Shown here: positions 56,401 to 64,000 of the stretch, piece after piece
Layout: the number at the start of each line of letters is the position of its first letter
Numbering within the stretch: position 1 is the stretch's first letter
Assembly: GCA_963924555.1 (NCBI GenBank)
Contig: OZ004586.1
Location: 5,972,501 to 6,036,500, forward strand
DNA length: 64,000 bases
Reading direction: 5' to 3'
From: Crambe crambe
Lineage: Eukaryota; Porifera; Demospongiae; Poecilosclerida; Crambeidae
Notes under the pieces: model-generated
Databases searched by the model: none
What the model was told of the DNA's origin: nothing
Seen by the model: the letters and a program-made list of their open reading frames with translations, nothing else
Made by a program: the position numbers and the translations under genes

Positions 56401-59400
56401 GTTTAGGAGTGACAGTGAAAGGTAAACTCATGATGTAGCTAATACTAGTGGGATCTCTCAGTCTGGGAATTGCAGCAAAACACAGAAAACTGTCCTGATT
56501 ACTGTATAAGGGTAGGATGGCTGTATTCTATTAGAATTAAGGTTGAAAGGAGGAGGACGAAAAGCAGTGCTTCCAGAAATGGAATAATTGCTTGGATAGA
56601 GGAATGATTGAAGGAAATTAATATTCACCACCCTCGAGTAGTCGCTGCTAGTACCAGTATGATAAAAATAGTAGTGAACTGCAGGTATTTGATCATAGTA
56701 CATTGTAAAGTTATGATACTGACCTGAGTGATAAGTACAAAATTATTTAATTCTTCTTTGTGCAGTTTCAGTTGCATTTCTCAGTGTGACCCTCAGGATT
56801 ATGTGACAGAGGATCGGGTGTGTATGAACTGCCATGAGTCGTGTAGTGCGTGTGTTGGTCCAGGTCCTAGCAACTGCACTTCATGCAAGAGCCAGTTGTG
56901 AGTGTTGATTAAAACTTGAAGTAGCTAAAAAAAGAGATGCTAAAGACTAAAGAAGGAAAGATTGCAAGTGAAACCTGTCTAATGAGTGTATCTTATTGTG
57001 TGATTATTGTTGCAGTCAGCGAACTGGTGGTATGGAAGTCAATGGTACAGTTGTCATTCAGTGCTTGGCCTGTGTTGGAAACTGCACATTGATGGCGAGC
57101 GGTCTCGGACAGTAAGTATGCATGGGTTTGATAAGAAATAAGGTAAAAGGCAGGTCTATATCAGAAGTGCATATTGATAACCCTTTACCACATCATCGAT
57201 ATAATACAATAAGTCATAATAATGTGCAGGAACTCTTGTCTACTGCTGTGTTGAACATGACCACAAAATTTAATAATAAAAATTCCCTAATTCTTTTTTT
57301 CTTCACTGTCCATCCTTCTCTATCATTGCTTGCAGAGGTGCTATTGGTGGAATAGTAGTCGGAGTCGTGATTTTAGTGCTGGTCTTGCTGGTAGTGGTCA
57401 TCATAGTCACAGGTGTCATGCAGAAGAGAACCATCAAAAGAAAGGAACGATATCTCAATCCTCTCTATGGGACAATGCCCCATGAAGTCAATATTGAAGA
57501 GGTCAGGATCACATTCCACAGTAATGGATTTAGTGGTTTTGCAGATACAAGTTTAATTGTGTATAAAATTAATTGGCCCTTTCATGTATAGTGGAACCTT
57601 CAATGAAGGACACTTCAAAAGAGGACAGATTAAACCTCTTAACAAAAGACAAAGGCCCAAGTGTGTCCATTATTCGGAGGTTCCACTGTAAACCACATTT
57701 TTGAGCATACAGATCAGAGGCTGACTCCTTAATAATAGAGTGGCTAAGATTCAAGGTCATCTAGCATGCAGCCAGAATCATGGTTATATAGCTAATTATA
57801 GAAAATTTATAATTGTTAGTTCACTAACTTTGTACAGACACTGCAACCTCCTAAAATGCCCCCAAGTCAAGCACGCCTGATAATCACTCCTGAATCCTGC
57901 CTTGAGTTTGGACAGGTCTTGGGATCTGGTGCTTTTGGAACTGTTTATGAGGTACAAGTACAGAAATTTGTAGTAGTGAATAATATTTAGACACTGAGAC
58001 CAAGGGATGGGGTTTACGGTATTTAGAAACCTGAAGGGCCTGGAGTGTGACAGTCAGAGCATAGCAAGGGGCCCGAGGGTTTCTAGATTGAGGTGTCTTA
58101 ATGAGCATAGCTACAGCAACCTAGCAACGCTGTCAAATCACAATATATCTATGCCCTGAGAGTGAGTACGTGCTACTAAACTTAGTACCCTCCATGAGCC
58201 TGTAACTGACCACACAGTCAGATTGTTCTGTTCAGCACAGCTTTTTTCATGAAATCAATTTTCACTGTTGAGCAATATAATAATTATAGGGTCACTGGAC
58301 ACCTGAAGGGGATAGCAATAGATACCATGTGGCTATCAAAGTGCTGAATGAAGGAACAGCAACAGCAGAAGCAAGCAAGGAACTACTCCAGGAGGGTGTG
58401 GTCATGGCATCCATGGATCATGAGAATGTGGTGCGGCTCTATGCTCTGTCCATGGGAAAGGAGATGATGCTGGTCTCTCAGTTTGTGCCTCTTGGTGCTC
58501 TCATTTCATACTTGAAGAAGCACAAGGATTCCCTCAATGCTCATACGATGCTCAGCTTTGCAGTGCAAATTGCATCGGTATGTGGAACCTGTTAAGATTA
58601 ATGTTGGTTTGCCTATACATAAGTGATTGTTTGAATGATTATTGGTTTTGTATCAACCCCTTACCAAAATTCTGGATCACGATGTCATCAAATACACACA
58701 TGCTCAGTTTACGTATGGTTGTTAGATAAAATTCAACTCCCTAGTGTGGTACTTGCCCTAGCTATCCTCCCACCCCCTAGCACTCTGTTCTAGCTTCCCC
58801 AAGATCCCATTGTTCATGTTAAATTAGTTGTAAATGATTTGTACACGTACCAAAATAATAGGGAAAACTATGTTGAAGTGATCGGAATCTGATGTCTTTT
58901 TAAATTATGCCTTATTATGTTACAGGGTATGGAGTACTTGGAGGAGAAGAGGATGGTCCATCGTGACCTTGCTGCAAGAAATGTCCTTGTCCAATCATAC
59001 TGCTGTGTCAAAATCACAGATTTTGGACTGACAAAGCTGATTGCTGTTGGAGAAGATCATTACAAAGCTGCAGGAGGGATGGTAAGACAGCTAACAAGGA
59101 TTTGTCTAATGGTGATTACGATTACAAAACAACAACAACAACAAAAAACAAAAATAAAGCAACAAATAGTCTGTTCTTTTTGAGCAAACTAGCACATAAC
59201 CTGTTAGACTTAGTGCCTGCTGTGCATGGTTTTCTGCATGCAGATAATGTGAAGGATACCTAGATAGCATCATGACTAATTTATATGTACAATATCCTCT
59301 GGGAAAGACATGAGAATCATTTTGTGATCTCCGCATGAACAAAGCAATGTGATTACTGTTTTTATGACGTGGTATTGTGTGTACCGGAGCTTTGTGTTAC

Positions 59401-62400
59401 AAACTAGCATCCCATACTCGGGTGAATGCCCAGACTCAAAAAAATGTTATTGCTTGCTTGGAATCTAGTTACATTGCGGCTCTTTCCTGTGTCTTTATAC
59501 TCTTGATGGTAAATTTTTGTTAATTTAATATACACTCAGACACAGCGCAATGCTAATCAAGCTATTTCACGCATGCTCAAGTAACTACACACAGTAACTC
59601 TTTACTAACTACATGTACATATGTATGTACATTACATGCTTACAGGACCCATTTGATCACACATAACTGTTATAGCTCCCATAACTTGTAGAGTGACATG
59701 AAGTATATCATTCCTGTGTAATGTTATATGACATGAGAGAGTGATTTCTTATTGTTGGTAGCTACACTCATTTCAACAATAGTAATTCTTCCAATGAATC
59801 ACACATTATTATCATAAGTATGATAGAAGTCCCAATATTATTTCCACTGCATATATTCATGTTCAACTGATTGCCTTTTTCTTTAATGAGGGCCAATGCA
59901 TACCAAAGACTACACAGCAAAGAAGCTAGCCTAGCAAATTGTAGTGGAAAATGAATGCAGTTTAGTTGGAATATTTTGATTGATATTATAATTACGGTTT
60001 TGCAACTTTTTGCTTAGGTACCCGTTCGTTGGATGGCCCCAGAGAGTCTGCGTGAGAAGATTTATACGCACAAATCAGATGTGTGGAGCTATGGAGTGAC
60101 AGTGTGGGAAATCCTGACCTTTGGAGCACGTCCGTACCAGGGAAAATCTGCCAAAGAAATCCTCAAGCTACTCTTTTCTGGCCAGAGACTGGAGCAACCT
60201 GCTACTGCTACTATTGAGCTGTATGCTATACTATTGGAATGTGAGTAGACCACAGAGCACGAATGACTACAAATTTCCTTGCCTCTGATGACATCATGTG
60301 TGTGTATCAGACATAACTCCCTAACCATCTTTAACTGTACATGATGCTCTGTGAATGGCATGGGAGCATTTCTTTAATAATGTAACTATCCAAGTTGGCT
60401 CTTTCAATTATTGATAGTGCATAATTCCTGAACTGTTATTGCATGAATCAAAAGTATGTAATTTTTGGTTCCTTGGAGATGCTTTGTGGGAACGCTAGCT
60501 ACAATTAACTATCCAGGTTGGCTTCCAACTACATTTTTTTGGTTTTTAATTTCCATGAAGATACTGTACATTGAAAGTTATACTAATATTGTTACAATTT
60601 TCTATCCAGGTTGGCTTCCTGAACCTGAGAGTCGTCTCTCCTTCACTGACATTGTTTGCCGTCTTACGAAACTTTTGGAAGACCCTCTTCGTTACGTGCT
60701 GACAACAACCGATGGGATCATGGATGACTACAGCAAACTCCCTTCCAATATCCCAGCCAGTGGTGACTGTACTTATGAAAACCCCTTCCTTAGTACTATG
60801 CCCTCCATTGAAGGAACACCAAGTGGTCAACTTCAGTTCAGGGTTAATACCACTTCTGAAAGGGGAAATGAATATCAGAACGCCACGACAAATGGCTTGT
60901 CTTTTGATCAGGTATTTCTAATAGGCGTATCAGCAGAATGTCCTTTTGTCTATAGCTAGTGGAATAATGGACACACTTGGGACCTAGCCTTGAGGCTGTA
61001 ATTTAATAAAGTGGAATAATGGACACACTTGGGACCCAGCCTTGAGGCTGTAATTTGCTCATGTCAAATAATTCACATAATAAAATATTCATGTTAAATT
61101 AATTTCTACAGTAGAGCTTATTTCTAATGAGCCTTTAATCAGTGAAACCCTTAAAGACCACAATTCATTTTGACCTCCATACCTGCCTATTATGATTACT
61201 TTAATGTGGCCCAGAGGTGGTTGCTAGGCAGGTTTCATTAAATAGTTTATTGCCCTCTGTTGAGAGGTTTGTCCTCTTTCAGAGTGTCCTTTGTCATTCA
61301 TAATTAGGTAATAACAGCAATACTATCACACTATTAGCTAGTATTATCTGTTGGGAGAATAACCATAGACAATAGTCTAATAATTAATTTGCTGTTTTAC
61401 ATAGCTGGCCCAGTCTTCCATGAATGGTGCAGCTGCAATGAAGCTGAATGATGAAAGTGCAAACCAGTCCACTCAAAATCACTCCAAGGAAGATCCTCGA
61501 TACTATCCAGCTCCCTCTCTCTACATGAATGATAAAGCAACAGAAGAAGCCATAAGCGAAATGAACCATGACCAGCAGGTATGCAAGTTATTCAAAAATG
61601 AATTTCCCACATGGCTATTACAACCACATAGCTATTAGCTACAACCACAGCTACCTATTATACTGATAATACTCAAATTAGCTACAACCACAACTACCTA
61701 TTATACTGATAATACTCAAATTAGCTACAACCACAACTACCTATTATACTGATAATACTCAAAGAATAAGTATGATCAGGTTGATATGCTTTATTCAAAG
61801 TAAACACATGAAACTCAATCTGTGATAGGGATTGGTGTGGAATGCAGCAACTATTATTTCACACATAATTATGTTGTTGAGGTGTAGTGGGCAGTTAAAC
61901 ATTACATGAGCTGACAATCACTGGATTCTTGACATTTGGTGTGATCTTTTTTAGCTATTTGTTCAGGAATCTGAACAAATAAGTCATGCTAATCAAAAGA
62001 AAAATATGTGCAGCATGAAGCACGGTGATGGTGGGTGGAGGAATCCAAGGGGGTACCGTGGGGAGTTATGTATACTTTACTCTAGTAGAAGGTGCTGTGC
62101 ATGTGCAAGGTGAAATAAGGATATCTAGTTTCATCTACAGTGTACTGACACTTTTATCCTAGGGCGATGATGATTTTGAAGATGCAGGGAAGGTACCTAA
62201 GAGACAGCCCAGTGAATATGAACGACCAACTTCAACTATGAAGCAGACAAAAAGATCCGGAGTACTGCCCAATGGGAAAACCCACCAACAGGGCTCTCTG
62301 GCGGGGCATACAGCTACGATTCCTGAAGTTGGAACACAAGAAGGAGAGTATGATGTTCCAGATGGGATACAAGGGTTGCCGCTCCTTAATGGAGATTGTA

Positions 62401-62741
62401 TGCATATCCATACAACACATGATATCAAGCTACCAGCTGAATATGATGAAGTGGCTGAAAGCCATGCCCCTAACGATGGATACTATATGCTGGATGAAGC
62501 AAACATGTCTCCGACTCATAATCATTCTTACGAGTCCTTTGTAGATGACGATCTTCCATCTTTCCCACTAGCTGCTGGTCAAAATGGGAGACCTGCTATC
62601 TCATCTCGAGCCAAAACGTTGGTTACATCATCTAGCGAGAATTACGAGACTCCTTTTGATGCTCAGATTCAAATGAAGTCCAAAACAGCCCCATCTAATA
62701 TTTACAGTGATTATGAAACTCCACATGATGCTACTCTCTAA
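41467..62741 (+). CDS. EGFR-like: EGFR/ErbB-like receptor tyrosine kinase, 23 exons
   Basis: Exons, phases all agreeing: 41467-41569, 42894-43382, 44153-44221, 47328-47455, 49629-49770, 50303-50413, 51776-51893, 53697-53851, 54203-54400, 54534-54769, 55062-55310, 55839-56070, 56289-56421, 56766-56897, 57016-57111, 57336-57501, 57838-57951, 58290-58577, 58926-59081, 60018-60240, 60610-60911, 61405-61578, 62163-62741 (4593 nt, 1530 residues). Order: signal peptide (1-23), L domain 1 (about 36-197), furin-like Cys-rich region 1 (198-348), L domain 2 (350-500), a long Cys-rich region 2 (505-860), a membrane span (868-890), and a kinase (about 940-1210). Kinase marks: [19 protein letters not shown] (cf. 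EGFR GLWIPEGE), K974 in [15 protein letters not shown] and RWMAPESL; all catalytic residues are present. After the kinase, DPLRY(V)L matches EGFR DPQRYL. The 320-residue tail has many Tyr motifs (YDVP, YDEV, YYML, two YETP). The L-Cys-L-Cys-kinase order and the kinase insert point to ErbB rather than the insulin receptor. Confidence 0.93.
42105..42211. mobile_element. 107-bp TIR element, TA-flanked
   Basis: Ends cactgtaaaaacgaaagtgt and acacttttgtttttacagtg are perfect or near-perfect complements over 20 bp. Flanked by TA on both sides. In intron 1 of the kinase gene. Confidence 0.88.
44617..45124 (-). pseudogene. i-type lysozyme copy 1, frameshifted, nested in kinase intron 3
   Basis: Same three-exon structure as copy 2: ATGGCAG at 45124-45118, exon 2 at 45052-44833, exon 3 at 44763-44617 (TGA). 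Exon 2 is one base shorter than in copy 2 (220 versus 221 nt): after GPYQI the frame shifts, and the following [20 protein letters not shown] part lies in another frame. Exon 3 is intact and keeps [17 protein letters not shown] and LKYWEKVQ. Catalytic-position Glu (VESGG) and Asp (GDGGLA) are present. Either a recent pseudogene or a single-base assembly error; all splice sites and the rest of the sequence are well preserved, so an error is quite possible. Confidence 0.8.
45767..46453 (-). CDS. i-type (invertebrate) lysozyme copy 2, nested in kinase intron 3
   Basis: Three exons: 46453-46447 (ATGGCAG), 46387-46167 (phase 1 to 0) and 45913-45767 (TAG), giving 124 residues. Marks of the i-type lysozyme/destabilase family: [26 protein letters not shown], a Q-AYMNRY segment and [17 protein letters not shown] followed by YW. 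By family knowledge the Glu of ESG and the Asp before GxLxxGPxQI are the catalytic pair, and both are present. Two oddities: only one Cys is left (typical secreted members have ten or more), and the ATG lies a few residues before the domain, so no signal peptide is predicted. An intracellular or unconventionally secreted muramidase is inference. Introns show it is a eukaryotic gene, not bacterial contamination. It lies tandem to copy 1, antisense to the host gene. Confidence 0.85.
46784..47052. mobile_element. hAT-like non-autonomous element with G tract
   Basis: Left end cagtggtgtaggaa and right end ttcctacgccagtg are complementary with one mismatch; CAGTGGCGTAGGAA-type ends are typical of hAT elements. 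It contains a 27-base G run (46811-46837). A clean 8-bp target duplication is not visible. Confidence 0.65.
47456..49628. other. kinase intron 4
   Basis: No nested gene seen. A degenerate tandem array at 48930-49050 repeats aatactggaatgggta-type words. Confidence 0.5.
49797..50250 (+). repeat. degenerate tandem array in kinase intron 5
   Basis: About fifteen imperfect copies of a 20-35-bp unit around tttatttagaggagccactg; the last three (50160-50245) are nearly identical. Ends shortly before exon 6. Confidence 0.8.
50414..51016. repeat. (GTAT)n microsatellite split by an element
   Basis: GTAT repeats run 50414-50490 and resume at 50982-51016; the break is the 492-bp element described separately. 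The first repeat includes the exon 6 splice donor. Confidence 0.93.
50491..50982. mobile_element. 492-bp MITE inserted into (GTAT)n
   Basis: Ends ccgtatttccttgaataata and tattattcaaggaaatacgg are perfect complements, extending to at least 24 bp. TA flanks both ends, consistent with TA target duplication within the microsatellite. No coding capacity; the interior repeats aacgcc-type words (aataaacgcctg, attaacgcctgg). Confidence 0.92.
51217..51535. mobile_element. inverted-repeat element, aaccctcagc family (second copy)
   Basis: Left ttaatcctcagtgcatgcgc; right gctgagggttagcac. Interior shares actccatataatg and ccattacctactct with 21883-22407. In kinase intron 6. Confidence 0.7.
52692..53200. 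mobile_element. 509-bp Mutator-like MITE with 9-bp target duplication
   Basis: About 60-bp terminal inverted repeats start ggctgttatgaatcagtgga (left) and ggccgttatgaatcagtgga (right, complement). The 9-bp sequence gattctgca flanks it exactly (52683-52691 and 53201-53209). Long TIRs plus a 9-bp duplication are the pattern of Mutator-like elements. The TIR contains ggaatgg repeats. No coding capacity. In kinase intron 7. Confidence 0.92.
53216..53358. mobile_element. 143-bp inverted-repeat element (ttagacacc family)
   Basis: Left ttagacaccgagaccaac; right gttggtcgaggtgtctaa; the arms extend about 45 bp through tttagaaacct. Starts only 7 bp after the target duplication of the Mutator-like element. 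Confidence 0.85.
53556..53615 (+). repeat. 22-bp tandem repeat
   Basis: Two and a half copies of attctaagtgccataaggcg(tg), in kinase intron 7 about 80 bp before exon 8. Confidence 0.85.
57588..57690. mobile_element. about 100-bp TA-flanked MITE (tggaacctt family)
   Basis: Left tagtggaaccttcaatgaag; right ggaggttccactgta. Related ends occur at 36990-37051 and a partial copy at 61256-61296 (gagaggtttgtcctcttt). In kinase intron 16. Confidence 0.75.
57987..58100. mobile_element. inverted-repeat element (ttagacac family, second copy)
   Basis: Left ttagacactgagaccaag; right ggtttctagattgaggtgtctta. Same family as 53216-53358 with an eroded right arm. In kinase intron 17. Confidence 0.75.
59082..60017. 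other. kinase intron 19
   Basis: AT-rich with a (caa)n tract at 59127-59145; nothing else recognised. Confidence 0.5.
60957..61056 (+). repeat. direct duplication of a 50-bp unit
   Basis: gtggaataatggacacactt and the following agccttgaggctgtaattt occur twice in tandem, in kinase intron 21. Confidence 0.88.
61630..61765 (+). repeat. 43-bp tandem repeat, three copies
   Basis: Units of agctacaaccacaactacct plus attatactgataatactcaa in kinase intron 22. Confidence 0.9.
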
Positions 62742-62926
62742 GACATTGAATTATTCATACCATTAATATTCAGAAATAATTAATAAGAGTGTTTCTTATA
62801 CTTACTTGAATCAAAATTTCAAAATTCAAATTTCAAAATTTCATTGTAAAGCCCGCAAGGGATACATACAGAGAGAACATAATATGAAATAACCAGGCTT
62901 ATGATGTGACATGATACAATAACTTG
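62742..62926. other. short spacer between kinase stop and retrotransposon
   Basis: 185 bp holding the kinase 3' UTR (attaataagag near 62785) and, on the minus strand, the retrotransposon 3' UTR. An aaaatttcaaaattcaaatt-type A/T-rich stretch sits at 62813-62843. Confidence 0.5.
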
Positions 62927-63996
62927 CTATAGAGTTGTGTGCAATATTGTTCTAAGTGATAGTGCCTTTTCAAAGGTTTCCTCGCAAGGAGTTGTGAGAA
63001 GGTGCAGCAGGTGCTTGAGTTCGCAGCCGAGGTGAACCTTGGTGATGTGGTCCGCAGGAAGGTTGCTCCTGCCGTACTTGTGCCCGCACACAGGACAGGC
63101 AAAGTCATCTGTGAACACTGGGATGGTGATAACGCGAAGGATTGTGGCAATTGCCCTGGCGCCTCGAATACCTTGCTCCCTGGCCTCATCCCATAGTCTC
63201 ATCCAACTAATATCACGGGAGAGAGCAGCAAGGTTCTCATGTGAAGACACTAGGGACCAAATGTAGTCACGATCAGCAGCCTGGAGTTTGTCTTTAACTG
63301 CTCTCAGGGTGAGATGATTTTCAAAATTCTCTTCTTGCTGCAAATAACTTCTGTCAGATTGGTCTTATAAACCTGCTCCAGGAACTTGCACTGCTGAATC
63401 ACTAGTGGCTCAGAATCTTTCTCCCTCAGACAGTTGAATACCTCCACACTGATGGACACCTTTTTGGGGTGTAGGAGACGCCAGAGGAAACTGATCTTGC
63501 GGTGAAGGATACGAAGTCTCATAGTAGGCCACTGGAGTGCAACTAGTGGGATGAGATTGGAGTGATGTTTTGGAAGTTCACCTTGGAACTGATCCAGCGA
63601 TGAGATCATTGGCTCTGTTAAAATCCAGTTTTCTGAGCCATACAGACAGACAGGTAAGACACAGACCTCGAATAGTTCACTGGACGAGAGTGGGTTCTGC
63701 TCACCATAAGCTATGCCATTAGCTCGGTGGGCGAAGAAGGCTTGTTGTGCCTTAGCAATGTTGTGATTAATTGACTCTGTTGGAGAGAGGTCATGTGACC
63801 ACTTTACACCCAGGCAGGTAGAAGAACTCGCAGATGCAATGGTTGTCTCACCTATGGACATAGTACTTGGCTGAGGTCTACGTATGGAGAACTCTTGAAG
63901 CTCCAGTTTATCTTCATTCAGTCGGAGGCCATTATCAACTGTGAACTGCCTTACAATAGAGGCTTGTTGTTCCAAGATATCTAAGTTTGGAGCCAC
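62927..63996 (-). mobile_element. 3' part of a non-LTR (LINE) retrotransposon, truncated by window edge
   Basis: Minus-strand frames 63996-63304 and 63343-62927 encode the C-terminal part of a reverse transcriptase polyprotein. The first has NGLRLNEDKLELQEFSI, TCLGVKWSHDLSP and LPVCLYGSENWIL, matching the late palm/thumb part of LINE reverse transcriptases (the LxxN..KTE and K-LG-L...LYGSE region). The second has CPVCGHKYGRSNLPADHITKVH, a C2H2 zinc-knuckle-like motif placed where many LINEs carry a C-terminal finger. The two frames overlap near 63304-63343 and need one frameshift to join, so this copy is probably dead or has a sequence error. The catalytic YADD region would lie beyond the window. 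Confidence 0.82.
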
Positions 63997-64000
63997 GCCT

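Noticed and set aside
41467..62741. Insulin-receptor identity for the kinase
   Set aside because: No fibronectin III domains or furin cleavage site seen, a second Cys-rich region follows L2, and the kinase has ErbB-type GHWTPEG and DPLRYV marks.
63002..63266. Plus-strand frames
   Set aside because: Antisense shadows of the LINE finger-domain frame.

Overview
The window is animal nuclear DNA. It is AT-rich, most genes have short spliced exons with GT-AG introns, and it holds metazoan signalling genes (a Frizzled receptor and an EGFR/ErbB-type receptor tyrosine kinase). A local cluster of intronless, lineage-specific multipass membrane proteins, a mucin-stalked surface protein and many small inverted-repeat elements point to a demosponge (an Amphimedon-like genome). 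That assignment is inference from gene content; no marker in the window proves the species.

Layout. 0.4-3.5 kb: a decayed paralogous exon, then an intact two-exon stretch of a surface protein with a Thr/Pro mucin stalk and a C-terminal membrane anchor. 5.5-14.8 kb: three intronless paralogues of a Cys-rich, multi-membrane-span receptor-like family, two on the minus strand (recent duplicates) and one on the plus strand, separated by duplicated repeat segments and a perfect 12 x 35-bp array. 16.7-18.9 kb: a four-exon dispanin/CD225 (IFITM-like) gene, followed by two possible orphan exons. 21.2-35.7 kb: a minus-strand SNAPC1 (SNAP43) homologue spread over about 14.5 kb, recognised from eight small exons between repeat-filled introns. 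39.1-41.0 kb: a Frizzled gene whose whole coding sequence lies in one exon. 41.5-62.7 kb: a complete 23-exon EGFR/ErbB-like receptor tyrosine kinase (all exon phases agree; 1530 residues). Its third intron contains two tandem i-type lysozyme genes on the opposite strand, one intact and one with a 1-nt deletion. 62.9-64.0 kb: the 3' end of a non-LTR retrotransposon, running off the window.

The introns and spacers carry at least ten families of short non-autonomous inverted-repeat elements. Several have clear target-site duplications: a 509-bp Mutator-like element with a 9-bp duplication, a 342-bp element whose empty site is preserved in the neighbouring segmental duplicate, a 173-bp element flanked by TA, and a 492-bp element inserted into a GTAT microsatellite.

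Functionally the window combines receptor signalling (Frizzled, ErbB-like kinase), surface proteins of unknown role (receptor-like family, mucin-stalked protein), possible immune/membrane factors (dispanin, lysozymes) and a housekeeping transcription factor subunit (SNAPC1). The strongest candidates for something undescribed are the nested, cysteine-poor, signal-peptide-less i-type lysozymes, the sponge ErbB-like receptor with its YxxP-rich tail, and the receptor-like three-gene cluster.
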